The notes beneath the pieces were generated by a model. That model worked only from the letters and a program-made list of their open reading frames with translations, made no database searches and was not told the DNA's origin. From contig JAMZAV010002180.1 in the NCBI GenBank assembly GCA_024449915.1, positions 1 to 64,000 on the forward strand: 64,000 nucleotides of DNA. Direction: 5' to 3'. This document shows, one piece after another, positions 1 through 11,324 of the stretch (position 1 is its first letter; every line of letters begins with the position of its first letter). Origin of the DNA: Sweltsa coloradensis (taxonomy: Eukaryota > Arthropoda > Insecta > Plecoptera > Chloroperlidae). Position numbers and translations under genes: made by a program.

Positions 1-300
1 CAGAAAATGAAAATCAAGATGTTTTTAAAAATCGAAAAAAATCGTAAAATTACGATTTTCATGAGAAATAATTTTTTGATTGCGCTCAAAAACGTGGCAG
101 TTCTTGGTTCAGAGATTTCAAAGACCTTTATAAAATTTCATCGCAATTGGAGTATCGGTTTAGCCGGAATCGTGCTAACAGACACCGTATAATACAAACA
201 GAAAAAATAAAGAAAAACATTCCGGATTTTTTTCTCTAGTGTAGTGAAAATATGGAATCTTCGCTACGCTCGCTACGCTGATCCAAAAATAACTTTTTGT
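1..300 (+). repeat. Interspersed repeat family A, copy 1 (left-truncated by window)
   Basis: The block reads a run of GTAAAATTACGATTTTCATG, then GCACTCAAAAACGTGGCAGTT-like text, then CGCAATTGGAGTATCGG, and ends in a TCGCTACGCTCGCTACGCTGATCC motif. The same order recurs in reverse near 3535-3840 and forward near 3900-4190, so this is a dispersed repeat and not a gene. Short open frames across it are repeat-derived. No terminal repeat is visible because the copy starts at or before the window edge. Confidence 0.7.
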
Positions 301-2449
301 AGTTAATATCCCCTTTAATTTCGATGAGCGGAGGAGGAATGCTCTGTATTCTACCCCGCGCTCAGGCGGGTTGTACGACACATATTATTTTGTACATTAT
401 CCTACCTATTGTGTTATATAATATGTTTCTCCAGGTTCATTCTTTTATGTTGTGGGTATTTCAATTTGCAACATGTATTTATGCAGAGTGTTATGGTCAT
501 GAAAAATGGTGTGGACATATAACTATTAGTTACTTTGAGAATTTTGAGAACTTTGAATTTATTAAATACAAAACAATGTAAGTACAAGTAAAAATGGAGA
601 AACGAAAAATATATCATTCAAAACAATAAAATAAAATAAATTAATTCGTTTTGCGAGTCTTCCCACACAGTCTTCCCAAGGACATTAAATTTAAAACCGA
701 CTAATCCAACCACAAAACAACTTTTTTTATGCATTTCTTCAAAAGTAAATTGTTTAAATGTAGAGCCTAATTTGATTTCTCTTTAACCCACTTCAATTGT
801 AAAGAAACGGGTCGAGGTCAACATTTGTAGTTATAAGCATTTTGAACAGAATTATTGGTTTGGGCATTTATTTGCTCTATGAAATAACTGAAAGTGATTT
901 AAAAATATAGGAGCTCCGAAATGAAAAGTCACTTGTTCCGCCGGCTACACCTTAAGTACTGTTTAGTTCATCTTTATCAATAAAATATCCAAGGGTGGCA
1001 GCACTTTCTATCCACTTTGCATTGTGACCATCGACACGTCAAATAGCTGCAAAGTTATAAATCAGATTTCCTGTAACCATACATCTGAAAAATGTGAATA
1101 CATGTTTCAAAGCTCGGTACTTTTGAACAAAATAATTCAAAACTGTTTATTTAATAATGATAATTCACTTAATTTGTAAAACACATACATATTTCAAAAT
1201 TGCGATGTTTAAACACATAACCTGCTCGTCTATATAACCCTACGTTACGGTTTCCGTGTTTATAGCTAGACTACATAATTAGCACAAGTTATGCATTTAA
1301 CAAATTTGCTATGTACTATATGCATGAACAATACAAAATAGAATTTTTAGAGAATGTTTGAAGTATAAACAAATAGGCATACATAATTTTAATATCTAAA
1401 CAAGAATGTAAACAAATTTGAGTTACTTTTAAATACTATAGGCATCTGGGTTTTGTCAGAGCTGGTATTACCTGGACAGAAGTTTTAATAAGGATTAAAA
1501 TAAGGTTGAGGTGTGACTGATAAATAATTAATAACTTTCGTCCTGCTTATTTTAACATCTTAGAAATAAATCTGATGGTAAACCTGCCTCGGTAACGATC
1601 ATTCCAAGCGTAATTAGTCATAAAGCCACTCACTCCTCAAAATATGACTTGTCTATCAAGCTTTATTTACACAACAAGCAAAATGAAGTAATGAATTACA
1701 TGAGTTTATTATATTTTGTGAAATTATTAAAATTTCAAAAAAATACATTGAAAATGAATGTTTTGTATTTATTTAAGTTTTTCACAAACCTAAAAGACAT
1801 AAAAGAGTCTGGGTGTTATTTGATTTGATTTAATTTCAGTCCATTGATGCAAACATAGTACACAAATAAGATGATTTAGTTAACATAGGCATATTAAACA
1901 AAGGTTTTGCAGTTACATCAATAAAAACAATACACAAACACATTACACATATATATGAATACAAATACATTGACAAATCCACGTTTAAATATTATACATT
2001 ATGTTATATATTGCATACTTAGATTATAACAATGTCAATAAAGGTAATAAACTAGTAACAATTCTACTATAGCACTAGCTATAACGATAGAAAAGATTGG
2101 TGAAGAAATCGAAATCCAGTACCAAAAAACTAATGATTTTAGTGGAGTTACCGAGTAGCATATGGTAAATTCGTCCCGATTCGTACACTCGGTGGGAGGT
2201 GCCGGGTCATTAAACGCGAGTGTGAAAATTTATAAACCGTTTCGCATTTTCTGCACTTCTTACCCTTTTTAGCCTTAATATTTGACCAAGTCTTTTGATA
2301 TTTTTTAAATAATTTTTGAACTTTTGTCCTTTTATTTGGTACAAATGATAAATTTTCAATATAACATTTTCATATAATATCAATTGAATGTTTAAAACAT
2401 TGTTTTTGACATTACACAGATCTTTTACAATTTTTTTCTTTACAAAAAA
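301..2449. other. AT-rich stretch without recognisable gene
   Basis: I see no convincing coding frame, RNA gene or mobile element. Open frames are under 90 codons and unrecognised. The sequence is AT-rich with many short homopolymers. Confidence 0.6.
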
Positions 2450-3105
2450 CTATTCAAACTGTTCTACTACTATTTTGTTTTAAATAATATTTGAATGATC
2501 TAATAGCCTAACCGTGAAAACATCATGTTATTATATCACTCCTGTCTTCACTTTTAGAGCCTACAACAGACTCACATCAATATTGAAATAAATAAATTTA
2601 CGTTTTGTAAATAAAGTGAAAGAGTATAGTTCTACTAAAGCTTCTTTTTTATAATAATAAAATGATTTTGTCATAGCCTAGCCCTAATAACGTGCAAACA
2701 TCATTGAAAATCACTAATGATATATTACTCTTGTCTTCACCTTTAGAGCCTACATACAGACCCCATCAATAATTGAAATACATAATTTACATTTGGTAAA
2801 TATAGTCAAATAGTTCTACTAGCTTCTTTTTTATAATAAATTAATGATTTTGTCAAAACCTAGCCGTATAATAATAACGTGCAAACATGACCATTGACAT
2901 TCTCTAAACATATGTTACTCTTGTCTTCACTACTAGAGCCTACATTTAGATTCACAACAATAATTATTGAAATAAATATTTTACATTTTGTAAATATAGA
3001 AAATTTAGAGTAATAAAAAAGAGTACTATACAAATATATTCAGACTCACATCACTAATTGAAATAAATATTTTACAATTTGTAAATAAAATAAATAAATA
3101 TTACA
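2450..3105. repeat. Tandem repeat, unit about 185 bp, about 3.5 copies
   Basis: The landmark GTCTTCAC followed by TTTAGAGCCTACA recurs near 2551, 2734 and 2922 with spacing of 183 and 188 bp. Each unit also carries AGCTTCTTTTTTATAATAA and AATTGAAATAAATA-TTTACA-TTTGTAAAT. A final partial unit repeats only the last part. Divergence between units is moderate, so the array is not very recent. Confidence 0.8.
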
Positions 3106-3127
3106 ATATAAACCTTATAAGATATTT

Positions 3128-3274
3128 GAAGCGTGGGCCGGAAGAACGTTGGATATACCTTTTCTAACAGTCACATTTTATTGCCGAACAAAGTTGGTTG
3201 TACCGCTAACACTTTCAAAGCGCAAATGTTTTAGACAAAAAATGTATATCCAACGTTCTTCCGGCCCACGTTTC
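3128..3274. mobile_element. Short MITE-like element with near-perfect terminal inverted repeats
   Basis: The termini are inverted copies of about 30 bp (GAARCGTGGGCCGGAAGAAC and on to GGATATA), with one mismatch in the outermost four bases. The internal region of about 85 bp has no coding capacity. The element is bounded on both sides by ATTT, which could be a 4-bp target duplication, although ATTT is common in this AT-rich context. The superfamily cannot be set from one copy. Confidence 0.75.
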
Positions 3275-3534
3275 ATTTAATAACAATACAATTTTAAAAG
3301 AGATTTAAAACAACATAAATAAAATAACTTGTGTAACGGCACGTCCTGTTCCGTTCGCTTCGTAAGCAAACTCAGGAATACCCTCCTGAATCCTGGAAGC
3401 TGCTCAATGAGTGACGTACCCTGCCTCTTGTTATGTTATAGCCAGCCATGCAAGGAATTGTCTCTGAAACAGACAACATTTGTATTAAGAAGGCACACTG
3501 TAAATCAAACCACCACAATGCTGTATTAATTGAT

Positions 3535-3845
3535 GAGCGAAGCGAAGATTCCATTACACTACACTGGAGAAAAAATACGGAATGTTTTTTTCTGTTTGTA
3601 TTTTTGTGTGTCTGTTAACACGATTCCGGCTAAACCGAATACTCCAATTGCAATGAAATTTTATGGAGGCCTTCTTAATCTCTGAACTTAAAACTGCCAC
3701 GTTTTTTAGTGCAATTGAAAAATTATTTCTCATGAAAATTGCAATTTTACGATTTTTTCGATTTAAAAAAAAAATCTTGGACTTATAACACCTACAAGCT
3801 TTATCCGATTGTAATGATTTTTTCACAGAACCTTAATTTTATGAA
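3535..3845 (-). repeat. Interspersed repeat family A, reversed copy
   Basis: On the minus strand this repeats family A from the ACGATTTTCATG part to the end motif CTTCGCTTCGCTCATC. It lies head-to-head with the next element. Open frames on either strand are repeat text, not genes. Confidence 0.7.
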
Positions 3846-3848
3846 TTA

Positions 3849-4590
3849 CTAGGAAGCTTCGCAAACGCTTTTTCAGGCGCGTTGTTGGATGAGCGTAATT
3901 TAAAAAATCGATAAAAAGCGTAAAATTGCGATATAAGTCGAAGAAATTTTGAAAAAATCATAAAAAAAATTGTAGTGCAATCGAAATAATTTTTCGATTG
4001 CACTAAAAAACGTGGCAGTTCTTAGTTCAGAGATTTTAAAGGCCTCTATAAAATTACATCGCAATTGGAGTATCGGTTTAGCCGGAATCGTGTTAACAGA
4101 CACACAAAAATACAAACAGAAAAAATAGGATTTTTTTCTCCAGTGTAGAAGAATAGAATCATTGCATCGCTCGCTACGCTCATCCAAACATATTCGTGTG
4201 AAATTTGAGCGCAATCGAAAAATTATTTCTCATGAAAATCGCAATATTACGATTGTTTTCATTTTTTAAAAACTTTCTTCGACTTTCGACACCTACATTC
4301 TTTATCCGCGATTGTAATGATTTTTTCAGAGAACCTTAATTTTATGAATTTAATGTATTCGTGTGAAATTTGAACGCAATCGAAAAATTATTTCTTATGA
4401 AAATCGCAATTTTAACGATTTTTTTCCATTTTTTAAAATTAATTTTTTCCGTTTTTTTTTTTAAATTTCTTCGACTTATTAATGATTTTTTTACAGAACA
4501 ACAGAAAATCTGCTTAACACCTGGCATCTCAAAGCACCAATTACGCTCATGCAACAACGCGCCTGAAAAAGCGTTTGCGATGCTTCCCAG
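3849..4590. mobile_element. 742-bp inverted-repeat element flanked by TA (family A full-length candidate)
   Basis: The two ends are inverted copies of about 52 bp (CTRGGAAGCWTCGCAAACGC outermost, then TTTTTCAGGCGCGTTG and a GATGAGCGTAATT edge), with only a few mismatches. The base pair outside each end is TA, which fits the TA target duplication of Tc1/mariner-type elements. Inside are family A text in forward then reverse order and a small hairpin with 12-bp arms near 3975-4003. There is no transposase, so it would be non-autonomous. The TA is weak evidence on its own because the flanks are AT-rich. Confidence 0.7.
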
Positions 4591-4594
4591 TAAA

Positions 4595-5225
4595 AACATT
4601 TTTATATATTTTTATTTTCTATTTATTTAATAGTTCATAATATGTACACATTCAATAAGCTTCTTTCCACAAATACTTATGACAAGGTTTGTCTGTGGTT
4701 TCAAAACCAAAAATATACATGAATAGTCGACATTTATGAGTGTTATAATTTATAAACGACAATAACAAAATATATCACAAAAACAGTAGGAACTCCATCC
4801 GGGTAAGACAATTAACTTACCAAAATCAAATAATTGGGTGTTCGTGCAGGATTACATAAGTAAACGTTTAAATTACATAACTAGGATCAATACAATATCA
4901 AATTTCAAACAAGAAACAAAACAATATAACTCGATATTAGACCACGGTGATGCCTATTGCAGGAACTATAAAGTGTTGTGGCATGATGGATGTAGGGGTC
5001 AGAAAAGTCAGTTTGCGCGCTCAATGTTTCAAGAAAAAGATATTTATTTTATTAAAGAATAAGCTTTTTTGGCTGATATTTTATCTAAATTACGTAGATG
5101 AACGGGTAGGCTTTTAAATACTGCAGATTCAAATAAAAAATAGTTGTTTTTCCATTTTGTAGAATGTAATTTCCTCTTAGTCTCCACCTTGTGGGGGGGG
5201 GGGGGGGGGGCACACCACTGCTCTC
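4595..5225. other. AT-rich spacer ending in an 18-base G run
   Basis: An unrecognised 74-codon open frame (4838-5062, GTG start) has no motif I can name. A run of 18 G occupies 5193-5210 and abuts the tail of the LINE fragment next to it. Nothing else is seen. Confidence 0.5.
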
Positions 5226-5229
5226 GAAC

Positions 5230-6895
5230 GAAACGTCATTATGGTCTATTTATTTATTTATTATTTATTAATTTATTATTATTTATTAGTATTAAACACA
5301 CTTTTGAATAGATAACAAAAGTACAACACAAGTTCAAAGTCAATAACTAATCAAACAACAATTAAAATAGCAATAATTAAAACTTGGCAATTGGAAGATT
5401 GGTGGATTGGTGGAACGCTTGGTGGAAGTGATTATGGTCAGACGTAATGTCGACGGTTTGAGGCAGAGTATTGTACAAGGCGGGAGAAAGGGGCGCGTTT
5501 CTCTGTCAGTGCAGTGCACCAGTTGGAAACGCGAAAAAGATTATTTTGCCTCGTACGTCGGCTGGGGACACGTGGGCCTAGACTAGGTCAGCAACGGAGT
5601 ACGTTACGCCCGTGAAAAATATTATGTAATAAAATTAAATCCTGTATCTGCCTTCGAAAATACAAGCTCCGCAGGTTAAGCCTCAACAATTATCGTGAGT
5701 ATTATTTTTTGGTTAAATTTTTTGCCTCATATAAACATATGTTTTTATTTAATATATCTATACACTAAGCAATACATTATATTATTGTACACACTGTATG
5801 CACTGATTGTGACAGATGTCATATGTACACTGCCGGTGCATTGTGTGTACATCATAAAGGCACCGCCTTGTAAGGTGTCCTTCCGCCTCCGGCTGTAGTC
5901 AGGCCGTGCATCCAGCAGGCTCAGAGCCAGATCAGTTAATAAACACACCTTGCTTTGTAATGACGCCTAATATAATAAATCCTTAATCATCCTACACATT
6001 AAGAACCCTTCACACTGATGTATCGTTATTATGTTATTTAAAGGGGTATTTAACCGCTAAACTCAAAAAATATATTTCATTCAGGCTATATAGTAATGAA
6101 TTAAGCAATCAACAGAAAAATTATTGGGGCCACCATGACCGCCCAAAAAATGTCAAACGTGACATTTTTCGAGCTAGGTTCCATCGGCAAAAATCTTCCA
6201 TAAGAAATAACATGGGGACGATCTTTATGCCCCGTGACCTTGGAGGATTTTGATTCAAAAAAATATATTGGCCATTATTGACGTACTCGACAGCCTTTTC
6301 TGTAAATTCTCTATATTTTGTTTTGTAATTTGGGCAAGTCTCAAGTAGTTTGGTCAAAATATGCTGATTACCAAGATGGGGTGTGATTTTGGAATGCATA
6401 TTTTTGCGTGTTTGAGGGTATATTTGGGCACAGTTTCAAGACACGATGTTATAAAGGGGCATTTTAGATTGGTACTATGCTCTTGTATGTATGTGGACCA
6501 AAAAATAAGCAGGTTAAAGCCGATTTAGGAAATTTTCCAATACACCAATTTTTGCCAATTTCTGGATCAAAAAATTGAAAAGTTCGTGTTAAATCACAGT
6601 ACAAGATATAATTTTTTATTAAACGGTCATTTAAGTGTAGTATTGTGCTATAGATCACGTGGTAAAAAATAATTTTGGGGTTTTTAGCCCCTTTAAATAC
6701 ATAAAAGAAATATATCGTGAGTATTAAATCTCCTATAGTCGTATACACGACTTCCAAAGTTATAACTATGTAGCAAAAGAAAGAAGTTATCTTGTCAAGA
6801 AAGGCCATGTTAGAAGGAGCTGCTGTGGCCCAGATAGGGGAGCAAAATTCCACCACATGCAGTACATAGGACGTAAAGTATAGACTTAGCGCACT
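5230..6895 (-). pseudogene. 3' end of a non-LTR retrotransposon (LINE), interrupted by an insertion
   Basis: Reading the minus strand, 6895-6727 encodes the end of a reverse-transcriptase region: an LY..YV..VVEFCSPIWA.AAPSN...LDKI pattern matching the C-terminal R..VEY.SPVW..A..S....L..IQ of LINE polymerases. Minus strand 5704 onward then encodes RLNLRSLYFRRQIQDL..LHNIFHGRN, and after further frame changes RVPSRRTRQNNLFRV and NAPLSPALYNTLPQTVDI. These match, in order, the LNL.SL..RR...D...L..I.NG and R..LF.V..RT....PL.R...N..P..DI tail of LINE ORF2. The 3' end is a TAA/TAAA-rich tail at 5240-5300. Several frameshifts and stops make it dead. The gap is filled by the 5705-6712 insertion. Confidence 0.7.
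5705..6712 (-). mobile_element. About 1.0-kb retroposon-like insertion inside the LINE
   Basis: The 14 bases TATCGTGAGTATTA occur exactly at 5691-5704 and again at 6713-6726, and removing the segment between them rejoins the two LINE halves. A T-rich start just inside the left copy would be an A-rich 3' tail on the minus strand, as expected for target-primed retroposition. The cargo has a 92-codon minus-strand frame (6121-6399) that I do not recognise. It could be a SINE-like or processed sequence. Confidence 0.7.
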
Positions 6896-6910
6896 GACAT
6901 TTTTAATTTA

Positions 6911-7690
6911 CTAGGAAAACGCTAAAGTCCCGCCGCGTTGATGGATGAGCTTTTTTCAAGTTTTTAGTTTGCGTGGGATATCTTTACTTTTGCAAGTGCT
7001 TTATTTTGCTGCCTACGCATTGTAGGTGATTGTTGTCACGTTTCTATTGAAAGTTGTCAATTTGTTATTATTTACCGTAAAAACCTTATATTAAAAGCTT
7101 TATTTCTATGGATTCTGGCAACTTTTTCAACTTTTTCTTTCAAAAGGTACTTCATCACCATAACCTTAATGTCCATGTATAATATGAACGTTGAACCCTT
7201 ACCCGTTTGGTCAGAATTGGCCCAAATGGCACGAAAATATCACACAAAAAAATCAAAATTATATTAAAAGCTTTATTTCTATGGCTTCTGGCTAGCTTTT
7301 TCAACTTTTTCTTTCAAAAGGTACTACATCACCATACCCTTTATGTCCATGTATAATTTGAACGTTGTAGCCCCACTTGTTTGGTCAGAATTAACCCAAA
7401 AGGCACGAAAATATCGCACAAAAAATTGGAAAAAATCGTAAAAGTACGATATTCATGAGAAATATTTCTTCAATTGTACCCAAAAACAATACAACTCTAA
7501 GCTCAGAGATTTCGAAGGTCCCCTCCAATTTTCATCAAGATCGGATATGCCGTTTGCCCGGTAGAGAGCGAACAAACTGACAAAAATACAAACAAACAAA
7601 AAAAACAAACAAACAAAAAAACACCGGAGCTAAATTTTTTGGGGGGTCAGTGAAATTGAAGTCTTCGCTTCGCTCATCCAAAAAAGAGGT
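6911..7690. mobile_element. Family A relative starting with TA-CTAGGAAAACGC
   Basis: The left end reads TA then CTAGGAAAACGCTAAAG, then GCCGCGTTGATGGATGAGC. This is a diverged version of the terminus at 3849. The right part carries the family text (ACGATATTCATGAGAAAT, ATTTCGAAGGTCCCC) and the end motif CTTCGCTTCGCTCATCC. A clear right-hand inverted terminus was not found. It contains an internal duplication. Confidence 0.5.
7083..7432. repeat. Two-copy tandem duplication, unit about 172 bp
   Basis: TTATATTAAAAGCTTTATTT begins both copies, followed by TTTTTCAACTTTTTCTTTC, AAAGGTACT, ATGTCCATGTATAAT and GGCACGAAAATATC. The copies differ at scattered bases. Confidence 0.8.
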
Positions 7691-7734
7691 CCATTAACTT
7701 AGCTCAACCACCAAATGAAATTACGACTTGTTTG

Positions 7735-8075
7735 ATGGGAATTTTGCACTTTTTTTGCACAATTTTGCACAATCAATTTTAATTTTTGCACTAGCAACAC
7801 AAAAATGTTACGACAACTTCATGTTGGTGAGCCAAATTAATGCTGGCACAACGAAAATGGAATTTAATGTCAAAACCCATGCCATATTATTGTACATTTT
7901 TGCACAACCAATTTTTATTTTTGCACAAGCAGCAGAAAAAATCTACTACTTTATTTTGGCGAGCCAAGTTAATGATTGAATTTCATGTGCAAACTTATAC
8001 CAAATGTTTGTACATTTTTGGCACAATTTTGCACAACCATTTTCTATTTTACACAAGCAAAACAAAAAAGTCAGC
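7735..8075. repeat. Tandem repeat, unit about 125 bp, about three copies
   Basis: Each unit has TTTTGCACAA, an AATTTTTATTTTTGCACAAGC-like stretch, GCGAGCCAAGTTAATG and a CAAACCCATGCCA-like segment. Open frames here (83 codons) arise because the units lack stops in one frame. No protein family is visible. Confidence 0.75.
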
Positions 8076-8531
8076 TCTTTGGCATGATTGAATATACCTT
8101 GTTTTAACCATTGTCACTGCTTTTGGTTTCATATGATTTTCTGAAGGGCCAATTTCACAAAAAAATTTTAAAATGTCATATCTTTTTCCACGAAACACGA
8201 AAAACAAAGCCTATTTCTTCTGTTTATACACAAACATTAATATTAAATGTGGATACTTATATTAGTAGAAAACAACACGTATTTCACACACAAATCTGCC
8301 ATGTAGACAACACATCGTTTTACATCTAGGCAGACCAGTTGTTTGCAAATTGATTCTTTGGTGACCAAGGCGTTGCTGGTTGTTTACTAAGTATTAAACT
8401 TTTGATATTGTCACTAGACGCAAGTTTCATGCATCCTAATTGTTTCTACCGTGTGTTGATTTTAACCATCTTATGCTTATGTCGAGTGCATTAAGCCATT
8501 TTTTGCTCGTGCTTTTCGTCCAATACCGAGT

Positions 8532-9047
8532 TTGAGGAATGCTAAGGTTGAAGAAAAATCTTTTGCTAGTTGGACTGGTGACATCAAAGAAAACAAATGT
8601 GCAGCCATAGCTGCCAGTCACACCATGGTGAGCCCATGGTGCGTTTGTTATGAAGACCGCAGAGAAGATCTAGACAGATGTAAAGGGACCTGTCCACCAG
8701 GGCTGAACCATTCAGCGAGCGCCTATTTTGGTTGGACTGGTCCTCCTAGACCCGTATCTTCTTTGCTGGGGATGAAGGGCCACCTTTTACCTTTGCCTGT
8801 AGTTGTTGTTAGATCGATTGATCTTCTCTTCTTATTAATCGGTCTTCCATTGAAGGGAGGACCGAAGCTGGAGATAAGTCTGATGTGTTTGTCTGACCGG
8901 TCGGGCAGGAACTTGAGTGGTTTCCGAACTTCGGGTTGTGGGTTGTGGGCTGTATCAAATTATGTGCTCCTGCAACAGAGGGATGATGGTGTTTTGGTGC
9001 AGGAGGTAAATGGGGGTGAACTTAGGAGTGTGAGTTATTATACGTAG
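8532..9047 (+). CDS. Unrecognised 171-codon open frame
   Basis: I do not recognise this product. It opens with a Lys/Glu-rich stretch, has a small cysteine cluster (WCVCYEDRREDLDRCKGTC) near residues 36-54, then a hydrophobic stretch (LLPLPVVVVRSIDLLFLLIGL) near residues 85-105 that could be one membrane segment. It starts at an ATG with no supporting upstream signal. Another unrecognised frame follows 10 bp after the stop. It is the longest non-repeat frame of the first 50 kb, but it could be chance or an exon remnant. Confidence 0.15.
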   Translation: MRNAKVEEKSFASWTGDIKENKCAAIAASHTMVSPWCVCYEDRREDLDRCKGTCPPGLNHSASAYFGWTGPPRPVSSLLGMKGHLLPLPVVVVRSIDLLFLLIGLPLKGGPKLEISLMCLSDRSGRNLSGFRTSGCGLWAVSNYVLLQQRDDGVLVQEVNGGELRSVSYYT

Positions 9048-9056
9048 GGCTCGGTT

Positions 9057-9458
9057 TTGGAGGAGCAAACAGCCTTCCCATTTGGACTTGATACCTTTAA
9101 CCGAGAGGTCTTTGCAGATTTCAGACATATCTCTAAGAAATCAAATCATTATAGGAGAGCTCGAAGATTTTTTTTTCAAGAAAGGCAAGGTTCAAGGTCC
9201 GGGATTGGAGTCATGAAGACAGGTGAAGTTTCCAATGCAGAGGCTTATTCAAATGTAAAAACAAAAGAATTATCACCAAACAAATGTTTAAAAGAGAAAC
9301 GATGCACATATATTGGAGCGAAAATGAAATTAATGGAGGCTCCATCTACACAGTCGCAAGCTCCCCAAACGAAGCGTAAAATAATAACGGAAGCGAGGGG
9401 GAGGCAAATTATGCCAGAGATGGCAAGGTGGCGTACGAAGGACTTCTCAATGACGTGA
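9057..9458 (+). CDS. Unrecognised 133-codon basic open frame
   Basis: The reading is rich in Lys, Arg and polar residues, with no cysteine pattern, signal peptide or membrane segment. It begins at a non-ATG codon (TTG) straight after the preceding frame, so a standalone start is not supported. It may be exon or transposon residue. No family can be named. Confidence 0.12.
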   Translation: MEEQTAFPFGLDTFNREVFADFRHISKKSNHYRRARRFFFQERQGSRSGIGVMKTGEVSNAEAYSNVKTKELSPNKCLKEKRCTYIGAKMKLMEAPSTQSQAPQTKRKIITEARGRQIMPEMARWRTKDFSMT

Positions 9459-9459
9459 G

Positions 9460-11090
9460 ATGCAATGACGCACCCCTCATCAGGGTCGAAGTCACAACCA
9501 CCATCAAACTAATTTGCAAGAAGTCAACTCCAGGAAAGTTATCGGTGACAAGGAGGGGACACTAGGACTAAAGGAATAAGTTTACTGGTACAGTTACGGG
9601 CCAAGATGGAAAGAATCACTAGGCCTACTCTAATCGCCAAGATGGAAGGAATGCTGGAAGAAATCCGGCACAAAAGGGTTACCACCGACACGGCAACAGT
9701 AACGCCCACACGTGTGAATGTGAAAATTAAGTGCGGTAATGAGCTCCTGTCAAATTAAAAGTACAGATTTGTTTCAAAGATACATTTCATGGCAAAGATG
9801 CAACTTCCTTATAAATAAAACTACATAGCCAATAGATCCGGACCGCCGTGTGCGCATTTTCATCAACCAAAGCCAACGTCACTAGAGGAAACAAAATGTC
9901 CATATTATCAGCAAATGTACCAGCATTGACTCGTTAATACATCTGTATTCGATTAAACAAACTGTTAATATTTAGGAAATGAATACTGTATCCGTCAAGG
10001 GAATACCTTTCACGCTCGGACATACAAGTCTCCTACTGTATCGTGTAACACATAGATTGTGTTTTGTGAATTGCATGGCAAACGAGTCAACCTACAAGAG
10101 AAACAGTCACGGATAGAACCTACTCGATCCAGCTCCTTTGTGACTGCTACCCAAGATACTTGTTATATACTGACTTTGAATTGTTAAATACTTTAAACAA
10201 TATACAAATAGAAGGTGAGACATTGTTCAATTGGAAGTATGCCGTATCGTAGCCTGCATGTCATGTAGATGAACCACTGGAAAATATTTCGGCAACGCTC
10301 AAGAATGCGGGATTGAAGCTTATTTGCTGTCTTATATCATTAAAAAGATCAGTCCATGTCCAAGCGTATTTAGATAGATAGCTTCAACCAAGTTATACTT
10401 CAGTGACGCTTATATTCAATACCCGATGAAGTATTTGAACTTTGGATGTGTTATATAGAAATTATGTTTGTGTGCCTCTCAGAACGCTACTGCCAACTAG
10501 TAGGACTTGGAAGCCTCAGAGTCAGAGAAGACATTCTAGGCTGTTGTTTCATTTGCCAAGAAGAAGGATATAGATCCTTATGAATTGTCACCCTTGGCCG
10601 ATTGTGGATAATAATGATTAAAACAAAAATGGTGTTAGCAAAAAAGCTTAGTTGCAATATGGAAAAGTCATTTTATAATTAGTAACTGCAAACGGCAGTC
10701 TCTCCGATCCTTCAAACGTTTAACGTTGTTCACAACAAACAAAAACGAAGCCGCAGAAAAAAATTCTATTCGATCTCAATTCAACTAGTCAATTGTCGGC
10801 TACGTTGCACAAATGTTTGACACTGCAGCATATAGAACGCCTAGAGTCAGATATTGAAGGTGGTTACCTAACTAGAAAGCTCACTAGTTGCGTGTGAGAT
10901 TCTAAACAAATAGTCATGATAACGAATCCCACCACCAGGAATACTGACCGAAAGTTATTTCCGAGGTTTTCTCCAGACATTAATTTTATGTTAGTTCCCC
11001 TCGAATAACACATTTTGTCCACTATAGAGGGTCACACTGGGTGAAGCAGATATGTTCCCTACATCAGCTAACTTTCCGAAAAAATTCTTC
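9460..11090. other. Spacer with a small dispersed repeat
   Basis: No gene is supported. Near 10095-10165 the segment GAACCTACTCGATCCAGCTC plus TGTGACTGCTACCCAA is shared with 19230-19275 and 61360-61400, so a dispersed repeat is present. The rest is unrecognised. Confidence 0.5.
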
Positions 11091-11324
11091 TATTCTTTTA
11101 TCGTGGAAAAACAAATTGCCGTCTGAATTCACAGTCGACTTATTGGGAGCCCAAAGGGTGTGTGTGTGTGTGTGCCTCCCAAGGAGCTCCCATAGCAAAA
11201 AAGGGTATTCATAGATCTCACAATGAAAGCGCGTACCAATTGGGAGCCCAAAGGGAAGCAGAAATTGTGGCAATCATGACACTCTCGTAAGGGGTCTAAG
11301 AAAACAACTATTTCGACCCACCCA

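Noticed and set aside
6464..6856. 130-codon minus-strand frame as a membrane protein
   Set aside because: Only its first third is LINE reverse transcriptase. It crosses the insertion boundary at 6726, so the hydrophobic remainder is insert text read by chance.
8436..8621. Minus-strand 61-codon frame overlapping the 171-codon frame
   Set aside because: Short, unrecognised and overlapping on the opposite strand; no support for either strand being the true one.
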